Notes: a model not told the origin generated them from the letters alone. Counted from the first letter of the stretch, positions 1 through 8,721 are shown. The stretch is 36,734 nucleotides of DNA from Flammeovirgaceae bacterium UBA5008 (GCA_002398365.1 DGYK01000039.1:1-36734); one strand, 5' to 3'. Numbers and translations: made by a program.

Positions 1-529
1 CAAACAGTACATCGTCTGTTGTTTCAATAGATGCTTTCTCTAAAGCACGAAGCACCGTAAGCATGGCAATCAGTCCGCGGGTATCATCCGAAATACCCGG
101 AGCGAAAAGTGTATCGCCTTTTATTTTCACGGTTACATCCGTTCCTTCCGGAAAAACAGTATCCAGGTGCGCATCGAGCACGATAGTACGCAAACTCTTT
201 TTGCCTTTGCGCAAGGCCAGCACATTGCCCACCGAGTCGATCCAAACTTTATCAGCTCCGGCAGCTTCCAACATTTTGCGAAAGCATTGCGCACGAACTG
301 ATTCTTTGAACGGTGGCGCAGGCACTTGATTCAACTCAATATGTTCTTTGCGAGTGGTTGGCTCCAACTGATCAATGATCGCGAATGCATTTTGCACCTG
401 CGGATTTTTTGTCAGCAATAGCACCTGCTTTGTATAAGGATCCTCTTTTTGCTTCGATGTAGATTTCTGTCCGTGGCCATCGATCACCAACAAAGCGAAC
501 GAAAGCAAAATAAAAATATGTTTATTCAT
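1..529 (-). CDS. M20-family metallopeptidase, N-terminal part (cut by window edge)
   Basis: Reading the minus strand from the ATG at 529 gives about 176 codons that run off the left edge. The product begins with a signal peptide (MNKHIFILLSFALLVIDGHG then Q). Later segments read LDAHLDTVF and then APGISDDTRG, the first metal-ligand H-x-D stretch and the D-D stretch of the M20/M25/M40 zinc peptidases. Family members remove amino acids or split dipeptides using two metal ions; the exact substrate cannot be told from this fragment. An in-frame ATG three codons upstream (538) is an alternative start. The export signal suggests periplasmic action. The catalytic Glu and the C-terminal ligands lie outside the window. 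Confidence 0.85.
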   Translation of the reverse strand, partial: MNKHIFILLSFALLVIDGHGQKSTSKQKEDPYTKQVLLLTKNPQVQNAFAIIDQLEPTTRKEHIELNQVPAPPFKESVRAQCFRKMLEAAGADKVWIDSVGNVLALRKGKKSLRTIVLDAHLDTVFPEGTDVTVKIKGDTLFAPGISDDTRGLIAMLTVLRALEKASIETTDDVLF

Positions 530-557
530 GGATTGCATTTTACAAGTTACCTAAGAT

Positions 558-1460
558 TTATTTTTTGATTTCAGTAGAAGGTGTAAGTATTCGCCTGATG
601 GTAATGGTCATCAGGTGATTGTTTAAAAATGTTTTCTTCTTCGTCCATTCACCATTGTCATTATATTGATACTCATAGCGGTAATGTTGCGGTCTGCTTT
701 TGTCGGCAGTTTGAATAATAACAGCCGTAAGGTTACGCATGCTGTCATAACTATAGGAAGTATTCGAACGCATCACTAAATTGGAATCTACCTGCATCGT
801 TTGAACTAAGTTGTTATCCGAATCGTATAAGTAGGTCTCTTTCTGTAGCCAGCTGTTTATTCCGGTCATTGATATCCTATCGGCTTGTTCATCAGAAGGC
901 TGAATATAATGTCTACTCTCAATTAATCGCCCTGATGAATCATATACGCTTTCTGCTGATTTAACGAATTTGTCTTGAATGTTTGAGAATGTTGTTATCA
1001 CGCCATTTCCATCGCGTTCATAGACTCCCGATTTCTTTCGCAGCAACTTTTCGTTTGATCCATATTCCTCTGCACGAATCAATCGGTTCGCAGCATTGAA
1101 CTTCTGAACGATTCGCTCAATCAAACTATCGCGTTTAAAAGTCCATCGCTCAATGTTATTTCCTGCTGCGTCATATACGAACTCTTTTTTCAACTCTAGC
1201 TTTCCATCAGCCGACCATTTCTCCTCTTTCAGTAAAAGATGATCTACATCGTAATACGACTTATTTACAAAAGTACCTGGCAAAATGTTTTTTTCAGAAT
1301 TAGGTAAGCCTGCTTGCTCTTCATTTTGGTGATCTGTTTCCACCACAATTTTTACCGTATCTCGAATCACTCCCTCATTTTGATACGATGTACAAGCACT
1401 TCCGGCTAGTAATGTAATCAGCCAAATCTGGGATATAAAAACTTGCTTATAGTTCTTCAT
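558..1460 (-). CDS. YD-repeat-like lipoprotein of unknown function
   Basis: I take the ATG at 1460 as start (300 aa) although the frame stays open to 1694. From 1460 the protein begins with a lipoprotein signal (MKNYKQVFISQIWLITLLAG, then SAC), whereas the upstream extension has no signal-like character and overlaps the next gene. The mature part carries several tandem units of the type Y-D-x-x-G/N-N-L/R-x-x, for example YDAAGNNIERW, YDSSGRLIES and YDSDNNLVQ. This resembles the Rhs/YD-repeat pattern of beta-strand-rich surface proteins, but it is short and has no toxin domain. A perfect -7-like TATATTTG lies on this strand at 1477-1470 without a good -33, so transcription may start only a few bases before the ATG. 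Function is unknown. Confidence 0.7.
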   Translation of the reverse strand: MKNYKQVFISQIWLITLLAGSACTSYQNEGVIRDTVKIVVETDHQNEEQAGLPNSEKNILPGTFVNKSYYDVDHLLLKEEKWSADGKLELKKEFVYDAAGNNIERWTFKRDSLIERIVQKFNAANRLIRAEEYGSNEKLLRKKSGVYERDGNGVITTFSNIQDKFVKSAESVYDSSGRLIESRHYIQPSDEQADRISMTGINSWLQKETYLYDSDNNLVQTMQVDSNLVMRSNTSYSYDSMRNLTAVIIQTADKSRPQHYRYEYQYNDNGEWTKKKTFLNNHLMTITIRRILTPSTEIKK

Positions 1461-1550
1461 AACAAGCGGCAAATATACTACATCTACTATGAGAAGAGTA
1501 GGATGAGTAAACGCAAGTGGTAGCTTCAAAATATTTATGTACATTCGACT

Positions 1551-2504
1551 ATGAAAAAATTTGCACCTTCCATTTTTCGCCTGGCCTTTGTAGTTCTGCT
1601 GCTTAGCCTTGCGCAATGCAAAACCAAAACATCTGTGGAAACAACTGATCAGACTCCTTCTCTTAAAATTTCGCTTGCACAGTGGTCGATCCATCGAGCC
1701 ATTGAAAATGATGCATTACGTCCTGAGGATTTTGCGGCTATCGCAAAAAATGATTTTGGAATAACTGCCATTGAATATGTCAATTCATTTTATAAAGATC
1801 ACGCCACCGATACTGCTTTTTGGAATAGAATGAAAGCAAAAGCCGATTCTTTGGGAGTCAAGAGTTTGTTAATCATGGTAGATAATGAGGGTGATTTGGG
1901 AAATCCGAATGAAGAAGAAAGAAAAAAAGCTGTTACCAATCATTATAAATGGGTAGATGCCGCCAAAATTTTAGATTGTCATTCTATTCGGGTGAATGCT
2001 TTCGGTGATGGAATCAAAGAAGAAGTAAAGTCGGCCATGATTGCTTCGCTTACAGAGCTTGGATCTTATGCCGCATCAAAAAATATCAATGTGTTGATCG
2101 AAAACCATGGACTCTACAGTGCGGATGGTAAATGGGTAGCCGAAGTTATTACCAATGTAAATATGCCGAATGTAGGCACACTGCCGGATTTTGGTAACTG
2201 GTGCACAGCTGCGAAGTGGGGTAGCACCGAACCTTCAAAAGATTGCAAAGAAGCATACGATCGCTATCAGGGTGTGAGAGACATGCTGCCATTTGCAAAG
2301 GGAGTAAGTGCTAAATCATATCAATTTGATGAGCAAGGGCAAGAAAAAATTATCGACTACGCGCGCATGTTGCAATTAGTAAGAGACGCAGGCTTTAACG
2401 GATACATTGGAGTGGAATACGAAGGAGATCAACTCAGCGAAAGCGAGGGAATTAAGGCTACCAAAAATCTTTTGGAAAAAACTTGGCAAAAGTTGAAACC
2501 TTAG
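1551..2504 (+). CDS. Sugar phosphate isomerase/epimerase-like TIM-barrel lipoprotein
   Basis: The 317-residue product starts with an export signal ending in LSLAQC at about residue 23, a lipoprotein-like site. The body fits the AP-endonuclease-2/xylose-isomerase-like TIM barrel: SLAQWSIHRA in the first strand, RVNAFGDG, IENHG, LPDFGNW and a C-terminal YIGVEYEGD. The Glu of IENHG, the Asp of LPDFGNW and the last Glu are the usual divalent-metal ligands. Enzymes of this fold isomerise or epimerise sugars or cyclitols; the substrate here cannot be assigned. It is divergent from the YD-repeat lipoprotein and is followed by a hairpin plus T-rich tract, so it may be a single-gene unit. The presence of a lipoprotein signal on a metabolic-type barrel is frequent in Bacteroidota. 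Confidence 0.8.
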   Translation: MKKFAPSIFRLAFVVLLLSLAQCKTKTSVETTDQTPSLKISLAQWSIHRAIENDALRPEDFAAIAKNDFGITAIEYVNSFYKDHATDTAFWNRMKAKADSLGVKSLLIMVDNEGDLGNPNEEERKKAVTNHYKWVDAAKILDCHSIRVNAFGDGIKEEVKSAMIASLTELGSYAASKNINVLIENHGLYSADGKWVAEVITNVNMPNVGTLPDFGNWCTAAKWGSTEPSKDCKEAYDRYQGVRDMLPFAKGVSAKSYQFDEQGQEKIIDYARMLQLVRDAGFNGYIGVEYEGDQLSESEGIKATKNLLEKTWQKLKP

Positions 2505-2532
2505 CTGTTCGCCCAAATCCGAACAGTTCTTT
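2505..2532 (+). terminator. Probable intrinsic terminator
   Basis: CTGTTCG at 2505-2511 pairs perfectly with CGAACAG at 2520-2526 around an 8-nt loop, followed by TTCTTTA. It begins directly after the stop codon of the isomerase-like gene. The T tract is interrupted, so efficiency is uncertain. Confidence 0.6.
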
Positions 2533-2607
2533 ACATCTGTGAACACTCACGTTCTTATAAATCGTGCACTGGCCTTGTTTTTTGCATTGGCGCGATCCTT
2601 GCAAAGT

Positions 2608-2626
2608 AGGTGATCAAACATCACCT
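2608..2626 (+). promoter_or_regulatory. Inverted repeat two bases before a start codon
   Basis: AGGTGAT (2608-2614) and ATCACCT (2620-2626) are perfect inverted copies around CAAAC, and the ATG of the next gene begins at 2629. In RNA this would be a 7-bp hairpin abutting the initiation codon. In DNA it could be a dyad operator downstream of a promoter. No -33/-7 pair was found nearby to decide between the two. Confidence 0.45.
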
Positions 2627-2628
2627 GT

Positions 2629-3006
2629 ATGAATCGCATCATTCCAATCGCACTCAGTATTCTTTTCTTATTCGGATCTACCGGATTTAGTAATCGCACC
2701 AGAACAGTAGTTTCCGTGCTGGATACTGACAACAGTTATGAATTGCGCGCACGTTTTCCGGAAGAGAAGGTAAAAGAAGTACGTCAAGCGCTTGATCAGG
2801 CTTTTCATCCGGATGTTCTCTTTGGGAGCTCTATTCGTCAGTACGATGCATTGTTGATGCTTAAAGACGGCACGTTGTTTTCATTGAAGATGTCCAACGA
2901 TCGGCTAGTGATAAAATTTAACAAGAAGAAAAACAGTGTGGCCTCATTGGAACGGATGAAACGCATATTCACCTCGGCTCAATCGGTTATTAAAGGAGTA
3001 GAATAA
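2629..3006 (+). CDS. Small secreted protein of unknown function
   Basis: The 125-residue product has a short hydrophobic N-terminus (MNRIIPIALSILFLFGSTGF), likely a cleaved signal peptide. The rest alternates charged helices with beta-like stretches (YELRARFPEEKVKEVRQ, then YDALLMLKDGTLFSLKMS). I do not recognise a family. There is no cysteine or obvious metal or catalytic motif. An inverted repeat directly precedes its ATG. Its stop lies 7 bp from the convergent stop of the next gene. The signal peptide and normal composition support a real gene, but with no homology I can name it remains hypothetical. Confidence 0.65.
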   Translation: MNRIIPIALSILFLFGSTGFSNRTRTVVSVLDTDNSYELRARFPEEKVKEVRQALDQAFHPDVLFGSSIRQYDALLMLKDGTLFSLKMSNDRLVIKFNKKKNSVASLERMKRIFTSAQSVIKGVE

Positions 3007-3013
3007 TCGAACT

Positions 3014-3505
3014 TTATCTGGGGAATTGATCGATGGGCACGCGATCCAATACCGCTTTTAAATCCTCCAACAGCACCTTGTCCCCTGTCATATTCAGAAA
3101 AAAGCGACCACAAATTCCAATAAAGATTTGAGATTGATTGGTGTGACGTAAATACGATTCCCAACCTTCGCAATTAGCAAATGCAACAGAACGCAAAACA
3201 ATCGAGTCTGATTCTACGGGACGAACTTTATTCCACGTACTCATCGATTGCTTGTACATTATTTCGGCATGCGCGAAATCAAACAACAAAAGTGTAATGT
3301 ATTTGTCCTTTTTACGAAATTTCTTTTCGCAAAGAGTATAGGTTAGTGTTCCTATTTTAATGTGACGTGTTTTAAACTCGTCCGTTGCTTTATAGCCATC
3401 AATTTCACTGGGCAACAACTTTAATATTTCTTCAGACTTTAATTCAGCCACTTGTGCATGGGCTGTGAAGGAGATAAGAAAGCTTAAAAACAGAATGTAC
3501 TTCAT
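3014..3505 (-). CDS. Secreted protein of unknown function
   Basis: I choose the ATG at 3505 (163 aa) rather than that at 3520 because it gives a compact signal peptide, MKYILFLSFLISFTAHAQ, with an A-H-A type cleavage site. The mature domain of about 145 residues includes LPSEIDGYKATDEF, a segment with two Cys (YTLCEKKF and FANCEGW) and a third Cys in IFIGICGRF. No enzyme motif is evident. The shape (beta-rich, periplasmic, Cys-containing) gives no safe assignment. It is convergent with the small secreted gene on its left and lies downstream of the histidine kinase on the same strand, 140 bp away. Confidence 0.65.
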   Translation of the reverse strand: MKYILFLSFLISFTAHAQVAELKSEEILKLLPSEIDGYKATDEFKTRHIKIGTLTYTLCEKKFRKKDKYITLLLFDFAHAEIMYKQSMSTWNKVRPVESDSIVLRSVAFANCEGWESYLRHTNQSQIFIGICGRFFLNMTGDKVLLEDLKAVLDRVPIDQFPR

Positions 3506-3644
3506 ATAAATTTTGCGCAAGCTACTGCGTTTTTCACCAAATTCTACATTAAGAAAATGTGAACGAATGGCACTCTTAAGAACCCATTCTTTTTACGAAA
3601 CAATCTATTGAAGGTTCTGATTTCGAACGAATAAAGTAATCGAA

Positions 3645-4955
3645 TTAAGCAAGTACTCTATCATTCTCTTCTTGTGGAATACAAAAAGAAAATTCACTTC
3701 CACTTCCAAATTCGGAGTGAAGTGATATGTTGCCGTTCAGTTGATCGACCATTTCTTTTACAATGAACAATCCCAGTCCGGATCCGTTGGCTTGATCGGT
3801 GGCCCGAAAAAACATATCAAAAACTTTATCCTGCTGTTCTTTGGGTATACCCATACCATTATCCGAAACGCTAATACATACCTTATCCTCCGCACGGGCA
3901 ATCATAATCTTGATCCACAGATTGTCTTGTTGATAGTTGTGGTACTTGACAGAGTTAGAAACCAAATTGGTCAAGATAACAGAAACTGCCCTGCGATCAG
4001 TAGTTACAAAATCGATATCGCCAAATTCTCGAATCAACTGAATGCGTGATGCTCCATCCATGTACTTGAGGGCATCCGCTATTTCGTTCACCATTTCGCG
4101 GATGGAGACTTGCTCCATGGCTAACTGATTTTTGGTGCTCCGCGAAAACTCAAGAATGTCTACAATAAATCGATCCAGTTTAGCGATGCGTTCATCAGCC
4201 AACGAAAAGTAATACTTTATGTTATCCGATTGCGCCTCCATCGCTGCCAGGTTCATTAATCCTTTGATCGAATGAAGAGGTGCCCTCAAATCATGTGATG
4301 CACTATACAAAATCCGATCTAGTTTTTCGTTAGTCTTCAACAATTGATTTTCACGCTTTAATAAGAGCACTTCCGCGCGATGATTTAATCGAATCGAAAA
4401 CAATAGGCAGATAGAAAGAATAACAATAGCTGAAACGATATTGATGATCGAATTAAAAAGTGTGGAATGTTCCAGCAACTTAAATGAATTTCCCAGTGGC
4501 TGATAACTTGTTACTTCCAATACAATAATAGCCAGTAGTGATAAGGATACATACATGATCGCTAGCTTCTGCTCACGATACGGGTGTGCCACTAACGCGA
4601 TCCCCATTAAGGCAATAAACAATATGTTGACCGCACACTCCCTCGGCACCCACGATGCCAACACAAAAAAAATAATATTGATACTGATAAAGAAGAAGGT
4701 GCGCGCCTTCTTGTGTTTCTGCTGCTCGTTAAGGTAATAGGTATATCCTGTTACCAGCATAGTAAGAACAACCACACCTACAATTCCAAAATCACCGCGA
4801 ATGGAATCCGCAATCAAATGGATGAATAACCCAACCATGGAAAGAATCAAAATTTGCGAAAACACAATGTTCTTTCGCAATTCGTAGCTTAAAATACTCC
4901 CAGTTGCACTCAACTTAGACCAATCAGTAGGTCGTAGAAAGTTTGTTAACTTCAT
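3645..4955 (-). CDS. Membrane sensor histidine kinase
   Basis: Starting at the ATG at 4955 gives 436 residues; the frame continues upstream to 5078 but that extension is not kinase-like. About six hydrophobic segments (roughly residues 31-50, 57-74, 85-103, 107-124, 131-149, 168-188) form a 7TMR-like or MASE-like membrane sensor. A short coiled linker (190-212) leads to the H-box SASHDLRAPLHSIKG with the phosphoacceptor His221. The N-box is VILTNLVSNSVKYH (326-339), G1 is DNGMGI (365-370) and G2 is GSGLGL (391-396), so the kinase looks intact. It lacks a receiver domain and no response regulator gene is adjacent, so it is an orphan whose partner is elsewhere. The signal it senses is unknown. 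Confidence 0.9.
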   Translation of the reverse strand: MKLTNFLRPTDWSKLSATGSILSYELRKNIVFSQILILSMVGLFIHLIADSIRGDFGIVGVVVLTMLVTGYTYYLNEQQKHKKARTFFFISINIIFFVLASWVPRECAVNILFIALMGIALVAHPYREQKLAIMYVSLSLLAIIVLEVTSYQPLGNSFKLLEHSTLFNSIINIVSAIVILSICLLFSIRLNHRAEVLLLKRENQLLKTNEKLDRILYSASHDLRAPLHSIKGLMNLAAMEAQSDNIKYYFSLADERIAKLDRFIVDILEFSRSTKNQLAMEQVSIREMVNEIADALKYMDGASRIQLIREFGDIDFVTTDRRAVSVILTNLVSNSVKYHNYQQDNLWIKIMIARAEDKVCISVSDNGMGIPKEQQDKVFDMFFRATDQANGSGLGLFIVKEMVDQLNGNISLHSEFGSGSEFSFCIPQEENDRVLA

Positions 4956-5084
4956 GGGGAGTTTAGAGATTAGGTTAGAGAAAGATACTAATAAAATGAC
5001 ACAATAAAAACACTCATTATAGGCGCTCTTATGGTATCTATCGCCCGATTGCGTGTATCTTCGCAGGCTACATAACACTTTTCT

Positions 5085-5498
5085 ATGATTGTCTTTAAAT
5101 GGTTGGCTTCGTATGTGCTCACATCAATCGTGTTTTTTGCTATTGACATGGTGTGGCTTGGCTTTCTGGCTAAGAATCTTTATCGCAAGCATTTGTTTGG
5201 ATTATTGGCAGATCAGGTAAACTGGACTGCTGCGATTGTCTTTTATTTATTGTTCATTATTGGCATTTTCGTTTTTGTGATTGTGCCCGCAGTTGAAAAA
5301 AACTCGTTGATCACTGCTCTATGGCTCGGTGCCTTTTTTGGAATAGTTACTTACGCTACGTACGACCTAACTAATCTGGCCACATTAAAAAACTGGCCAG
5401 TAGCTATCGTATTCATTGACATAGCATGGGGTGCGGTGCTCACTTCATTAGTAAGTATGGCCGGATACGGGATACATAAATGGATTTTTCGTAGCTGA
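5085..5498 (+). CDS. DUF2177-family membrane protein
   Basis: This 137-residue protein has four hydrophobic segments, beginning FKWLASYVLTSIVFFAIDMVW. Features match DUF2177: the first helix with F-x-x-I-D-M-V-W-L-G, then a second half containing TYATYDLTNLATLKNWP and IDIAWGAVLTSLVS. The family is an integral membrane protein of unknown function, sometimes found beside lipid or fatty-acid genes. Only 14 bp separate it from the arginyltransferase-like gene, so the two are probably cotranscribed. It is divergent from the histidine kinase with a 129-bp shared upstream region. Confidence 0.8.
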   Translation: MIVFKWLASYVLTSIVFFAIDMVWLGFLAKNLYRKHLFGLLADQVNWTAAIVFYLLFIIGIFVFVIVPAVEKNSLITALWLGAFFGIVTYATYDLTNLATLKNWPVAIVFIDIAWGAVLTSLVSMAGYGIHKWIFRS

Positions 5499-5512
5499 TA
5501 TTCCGGTCCGTC

Positions 5513-6562
5513 ATGTTTGCTGAAGCACAGTCGCCCACACAGATTACGGCATCTGAGTTAGATGATTACTTAGAACGCGGATGGTTTCGCATGGGGCAAA
5601 CTATTTTCACTACGCAGTTCATTCATTTTCAATCAGTGATGTATAACACGATTTGGCTACGAGTAGCTCTCGAATCATATCAGGCCGATCGCACACAAAC
5701 TAAGTTGTTTAAACAAAATGCACGTTTTAGCACGCTCATACAACCCGCTACCATCACCGAAGAAAAAGAAAATTTATATAGTCGCTATCGGCAGTCAGTT
5801 ACTTTTAAACCCTCCGAATCATTAGAGCAATTACTATATGGCCCCAGCGTTGAGGCTTCCGTATTCAACACCTATGAAGTAGCGGTTTATGATGCTGATA
5901 AAATTATTGCCGTTGGCTATTTCGATCTGGGGCAAACCAGTGCCGAAGGAATTGTTTCTGTTTACGATCCGGATTATAAAAAAAATAGCTTAGGAAAATT
6001 CCTCATCTATAAGAAAATGGAATATTGCAAAGCACTCGGTATGCATTACTATTATCCCGGCTATTTTGTTCCTGGCTATTCCTTTTTCGACTATAAGTTG
6101 TCCATTGCCACTAACTCACTTTCTTTTTTTTCGCTCCCCAATAGGCAGTGGATTCCAATTCAACAATTTGATGAAGCGCAAACTCTTCTTGCTATTATGA
6201 AGAGAGAATTGCAAAAGGTAAAAACAAACCTCGATTACCTTCAATTGCCATCACACTTGGTTAATTACGAATATTTTGATGCGAACTTAATTCCCGATTT
6301 ACGCACAGCGGACTTATTCGACTACCCGGTTTTTCTTTACGCTTCATCAATAGAAGAAAATGGAATTTACCCCATTATTGTCTTTGATATTTACGAATCG
6401 CGGTACACGCTATTGGCTTGCATGGGTGTGTGGCAACCACAAAGCAACAATACCGATCCTGCTTTTTTCTCGGAGTGTATTTTAAAAATACTGCAGCCTG
6501 TTTACACTACCATCTCCTCCTCTGAAGTAGCCATTGCATTACTTACGATGATAACGAAGTGA
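5513..6562 (+). CDS. Arginyl-tRNA-protein-transferase-like (GNAT-fold) protein
   Basis: The 349-residue product resembles ATE/Bpt aminoacyl-tRNA-protein transferases. The N-terminal part reads ERGWFRMGQTIFTTQF, aligned with the R-G-x-x-R-x-G segment of the family. The C-terminal GNAT-like half contains YDPDYKKNSLGKFLIYKKME (151-170) and YPGYFVPG (181-188), corresponding to the Y-D-P-x-x-x-x-x-S-L-G-x-x-L and Y-x-G-Y motifs. The cysteines usually present in the N-terminal domain (CxxC) are absent. Canonical members transfer Arg or Leu from tRNA to N-termini of degradation substrates; without the cysteines and with a divergent C-terminus (residues 215-349 unlike the family), the substrate here is uncertain. 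It follows the DUF2177 gene by 14 bp. Confidence 0.65.
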   Translation: MFAEAQSPTQITASELDDYLERGWFRMGQTIFTTQFIHFQSVMYNTIWLRVALESYQADRTQTKLFKQNARFSTLIQPATITEEKENLYSRYRQSVTFKPSESLEQLLYGPSVEASVFNTYEVAVYDADKIIAVGYFDLGQTSAEGIVSVYDPDYKKNSLGKFLIYKKMEYCKALGMHYYYPGYFVPGYSFFDYKLSIATNSLSFFSLPNRQWIPIQQFDEAQTLLAIMKRELQKVKTNLDYLQLPSHLVNYEYFDANLIPDLRTADLFDYPVFLYASSIEENGIYPIIVFDIYESRYTLLACMGVWQPQSNNTDPAFFSECILKILQPVYTTISSSEVAIALLTMITK

Positions 6563-6630
6563 TTGTATCTTTTCGGATTGAACAAATTAAGTGTATTTTA
6601 GAAGACCACTCTAGAATGAATTAAAAGAAT

Positions 6631-7845
6631 ATGAAGCTACTCATTACATTATTACTGTTGTGTCCTCTAGCTTTGCTTGCGCAGAACAACAAACCTCAGG
6701 CATTTATACAGGCAAATCTCATCAATGGAAAAGAAAACAAAGTTTATGCGAATGCCATTGTATTTGTGCGAGCCGGAAAGATTGAGCGCATCGGGAAAGC
6801 AGGGGATGATACTTCCGGATATGAATTAATTGATTGCGAAGGATACTACTTGCTGCCCGGATTAATTGACGCGCACTCACATTTAGATAATCTCGCTTCC
6901 GCGAAACGTGCTTTAGAAACAGGAGTCACTACGGTACGAACAGCCGGTGTTGCGGCATTTCAGGATGTAGTATTGATGGAGCTCAGTAAATCAGGGCGAA
7001 TTGCCGGACCTGATGTAGTGCCAGCCGGAGTTTATGTTTCGCCTAATCTTGAAGAAACCATTCTTGCTGATGTGCGACTGGGTGCGCTGATCAATGGTGT
7101 TCGTACCGAGGAAGAGTTGAGACTTCTTGTGAACGTGAACATCGACCGAGGTGCCAAGGTCATTAAAACACGTGGCACCGAACGAGCCGGTCGCCCGGAA
7201 ACAGATCCACGTGAACAAGTATATACCGAGCAACAAATTCGGGTGATTGTGCAAGAGGCAGCTAAACGCAATGTACCGGTGATGATTCACGCACACGGAG
7301 ATGAAGGTGCACGCGCGGCTGTTTTAGCCGGAGCTAAAAGTATTGAACATGGCACTTTCTTGTCGGATGAAACACTGCAGCTCATGAAAGAGCGTGGTAC
7401 TTTTCTGGTTCCCACCTTCATTACGCTGGAAGATTTAACTCAACCGGGTGGCGACTATATTGGTCCTGTGTTAGAGTTGCGTGGCAAGTTTATGATGCCG
7501 CAAGCTGAAAAAGTTTTTAAGAAAGCGCATACACTTGGTGTAAAAATTGCCACCGGTGCCGACAATGGATATACTGCCAACACCACCAGTCGTATTTCAT
7601 TGGAGTGCGCACACTTCGTGCGGATGGAGATGACGCCTTATGAAGCGATGCAAGCCGCCACGGTGCGCAGTGCAGAGTTGTTGGGCCTTTCATCATCGAC
7701 CGGTCAGATTGAAAAAGGATTTGATGCCGACTTTATTCTGGTGCCCGGAAATCCGCTGGAAGAAATTCGGTTTTTACAAGATGTATTGCTCGTAGTAAGC
7801 AACGGGCACATTGCGTTAAAACGAATTCCTTTCGGGAAAAAATAG
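6631..7845 (+). CDS. Exported amidohydrolase (imidazolonepropionase/prolidase-like)
   Basis: The 404-residue product opens with a signal peptide, MKLLITLLLLCPLALLAQ. It has the metal-dependent hydrolase layout: an N-terminal beta-sandwich strand, then the H-x-H motif DAHSHL (His82 and His84), a bridging Lys in VIKTRG (Lys179), IHAHGD (His220, His222), IEHGTF (His240) and the catalytic Asp in TGADNG (Asp311). The C-terminal GFDADFILVPGNPLE is typical of the group that includes Xaa-Pro dipeptidases and imidazolonepropionase-related enzymes. Export argues for a periplasmic peptide or amide substrate rather than histidine degradation. All expected ligands are present, so it should be active. Confidence 0.88.
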   Translation: MKLLITLLLLCPLALLAQNNKPQAFIQANLINGKENKVYANAIVFVRAGKIERIGKAGDDTSGYELIDCEGYYLLPGLIDAHSHLDNLASAKRALETGVTTVRTAGVAAFQDVVLMELSKSGRIAGPDVVPAGVYVSPNLEETILADVRLGALINGVRTEEELRLLVNVNIDRGAKVIKTRGTERAGRPETDPREQVYTEQQIRVIVQEAAKRNVPVMIHAHGDEGARAAVLAGAKSIEHGTFLSDETLQLMKERGTFLVPTFITLEDLTQPGGDYIGPVLELRGKFMMPQAEKVFKKAHTLGVKIATGADNGYTANTTSRISLECAHFVRMEMTPYEAMQAATVRSAELLGLSSSTGQIEKGFDADFILVPGNPLEEIRFLQDVLLVVSNGHIALKRIPFGKK

Positions 7846-7849
7846 CTGG

Positions 7850-8584
7850 TTACTCCGTTCCTTTATGCTTGAAATCAAAAATGTATTCTTTGTTTTCAAT
7901 TGGCACAATCATCCGCAAATAGCGAAGCCCCTCGCCTACGGGTAAAAATATCTTACCTCTCTTTCGCTGACAAGCTTCAATTTTACCTTCGGTAAAAATT
8001 TCGTTGGTGATAAAGTAGCTATCTTCTTGCGCTTGTTGCGTAGATTTTTGTGCTATGTCAGCAGCTGTGAATGCTAACGACACCAATGCATCGCGTGTGG
8101 CGGCTCGAACTACCTCTTTTTCAGTAACATGTGTGCGCGAGCGATCTTTGGCATCTTTGGCCTCATCATAGACCATCATCCCTACACTTACTAAAGCAAA
8201 AACGGTGGCCACGGCCGCCCGGCTCCGTTCTTTTTGTTCGTACAGTTCTTTTACCTCAATCGGTCTTCGAACAAATAACTTACGCTTCAAGCGCATGTAC
8301 TTTTCTCCATCTTCGTATTGCTCTTTTCTGGGGAAACGTTGATCTGAAAAGTAAAATGAAATTTTTTGTGGCGATATATAAACGGCTTCCGATCCTTGAT
8401 TATCAATCTCCAAATCAAAAACATAATGCTGGTACTTGTTTTCGAGGTGTTGTAGGTAAATCTTAACATCCGGCTCTTCCAGTCGGGCCCGCAATACGGG
8501 CGCAGTTGATGAATGTGAAAGCGGTACATACGATGCACAACCCGCCAGTTGCACAATCAGAGCGATAAAAACGTATTTTTGCAT
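7850..8584 (-). CDS. Lipoprotein of unknown function
   Basis: The 244-residue product begins MQKYVFIALIVQLAGC with a clean lipobox and Cys16. The next 120 residues are beta-like and include VYISPQKISFYFSDQRF. A hydrophobic stretch around residues 125-138 (AVATVFALVSVGMMVYD) could insert in a membrane. The C-terminal part has EIFTEGKIEACQRKRGKIFL followed by more strands. I recognise no family. It is convergent with the amidohydrolase, with only 4 bp between stops. A TAGTTTTG -7-like element lies upstream on this strand (8617-8610) without a matching -33. Confidence 0.7.
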   Translation of the reverse strand: MQKYVFIALIVQLAGCASYVPLSHSSTAPVLRARLEEPDVKIYLQHLENKYQHYVFDLEIDNQGSEAVYISPQKISFYFSDQRFPRKEQYEDGEKYMRLKRKLFVRRPIEVKELYEQKERSRAAVATVFALVSVGMMVYDEAKDAKDRSRTHVTEKEVVRAATRDALVSLAFTAADIAQKSTQQAQEDSYFITNEIFTEGKIEACQRKRGKIFLPVGEGLRYLRMIVPIENKEYIFDFKHKGTE

Positions 8585-8609
8585 GCCTTACTATCAAACA
8601 AAGATCATG

Positions 8610-8617
8610 CAAAACTA
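8610..8617 (-). promoter_or_regulatory. Possible -7 element for the lipoprotein gene
   Basis: On the minus strand the octamer reads TAGTTTTG, a full match to TAnnTTTG, 26 nt before the ATG at 8584. No TTTG is found 19 bp upstream, so only half of a Bacteroidota promoter is supported. Confidence 0.3.
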
Positions 8618-8721
8618 ATGAGCTGCATATCAAAAGTTACCGACATTACGTTCAAATCATAAAATAAAAATAGTAGGTTAACACAGCTTGCATAAAATAA
8701 TGCGCTAAGACATTAAATCAC

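Noticed and set aside
1461..1694. N-terminal extension of the YD-repeat lipoprotein to 1694
   Set aside because: It overlaps the isomerase gene and would bury the lipoprotein signal 78 residues inside the protein.
8131..8466. 111-codon plus-strand frame opposite the lipoprotein gene
   Set aside because: It is the reverse of a well-supported signal-peptide-bearing lipoprotein.
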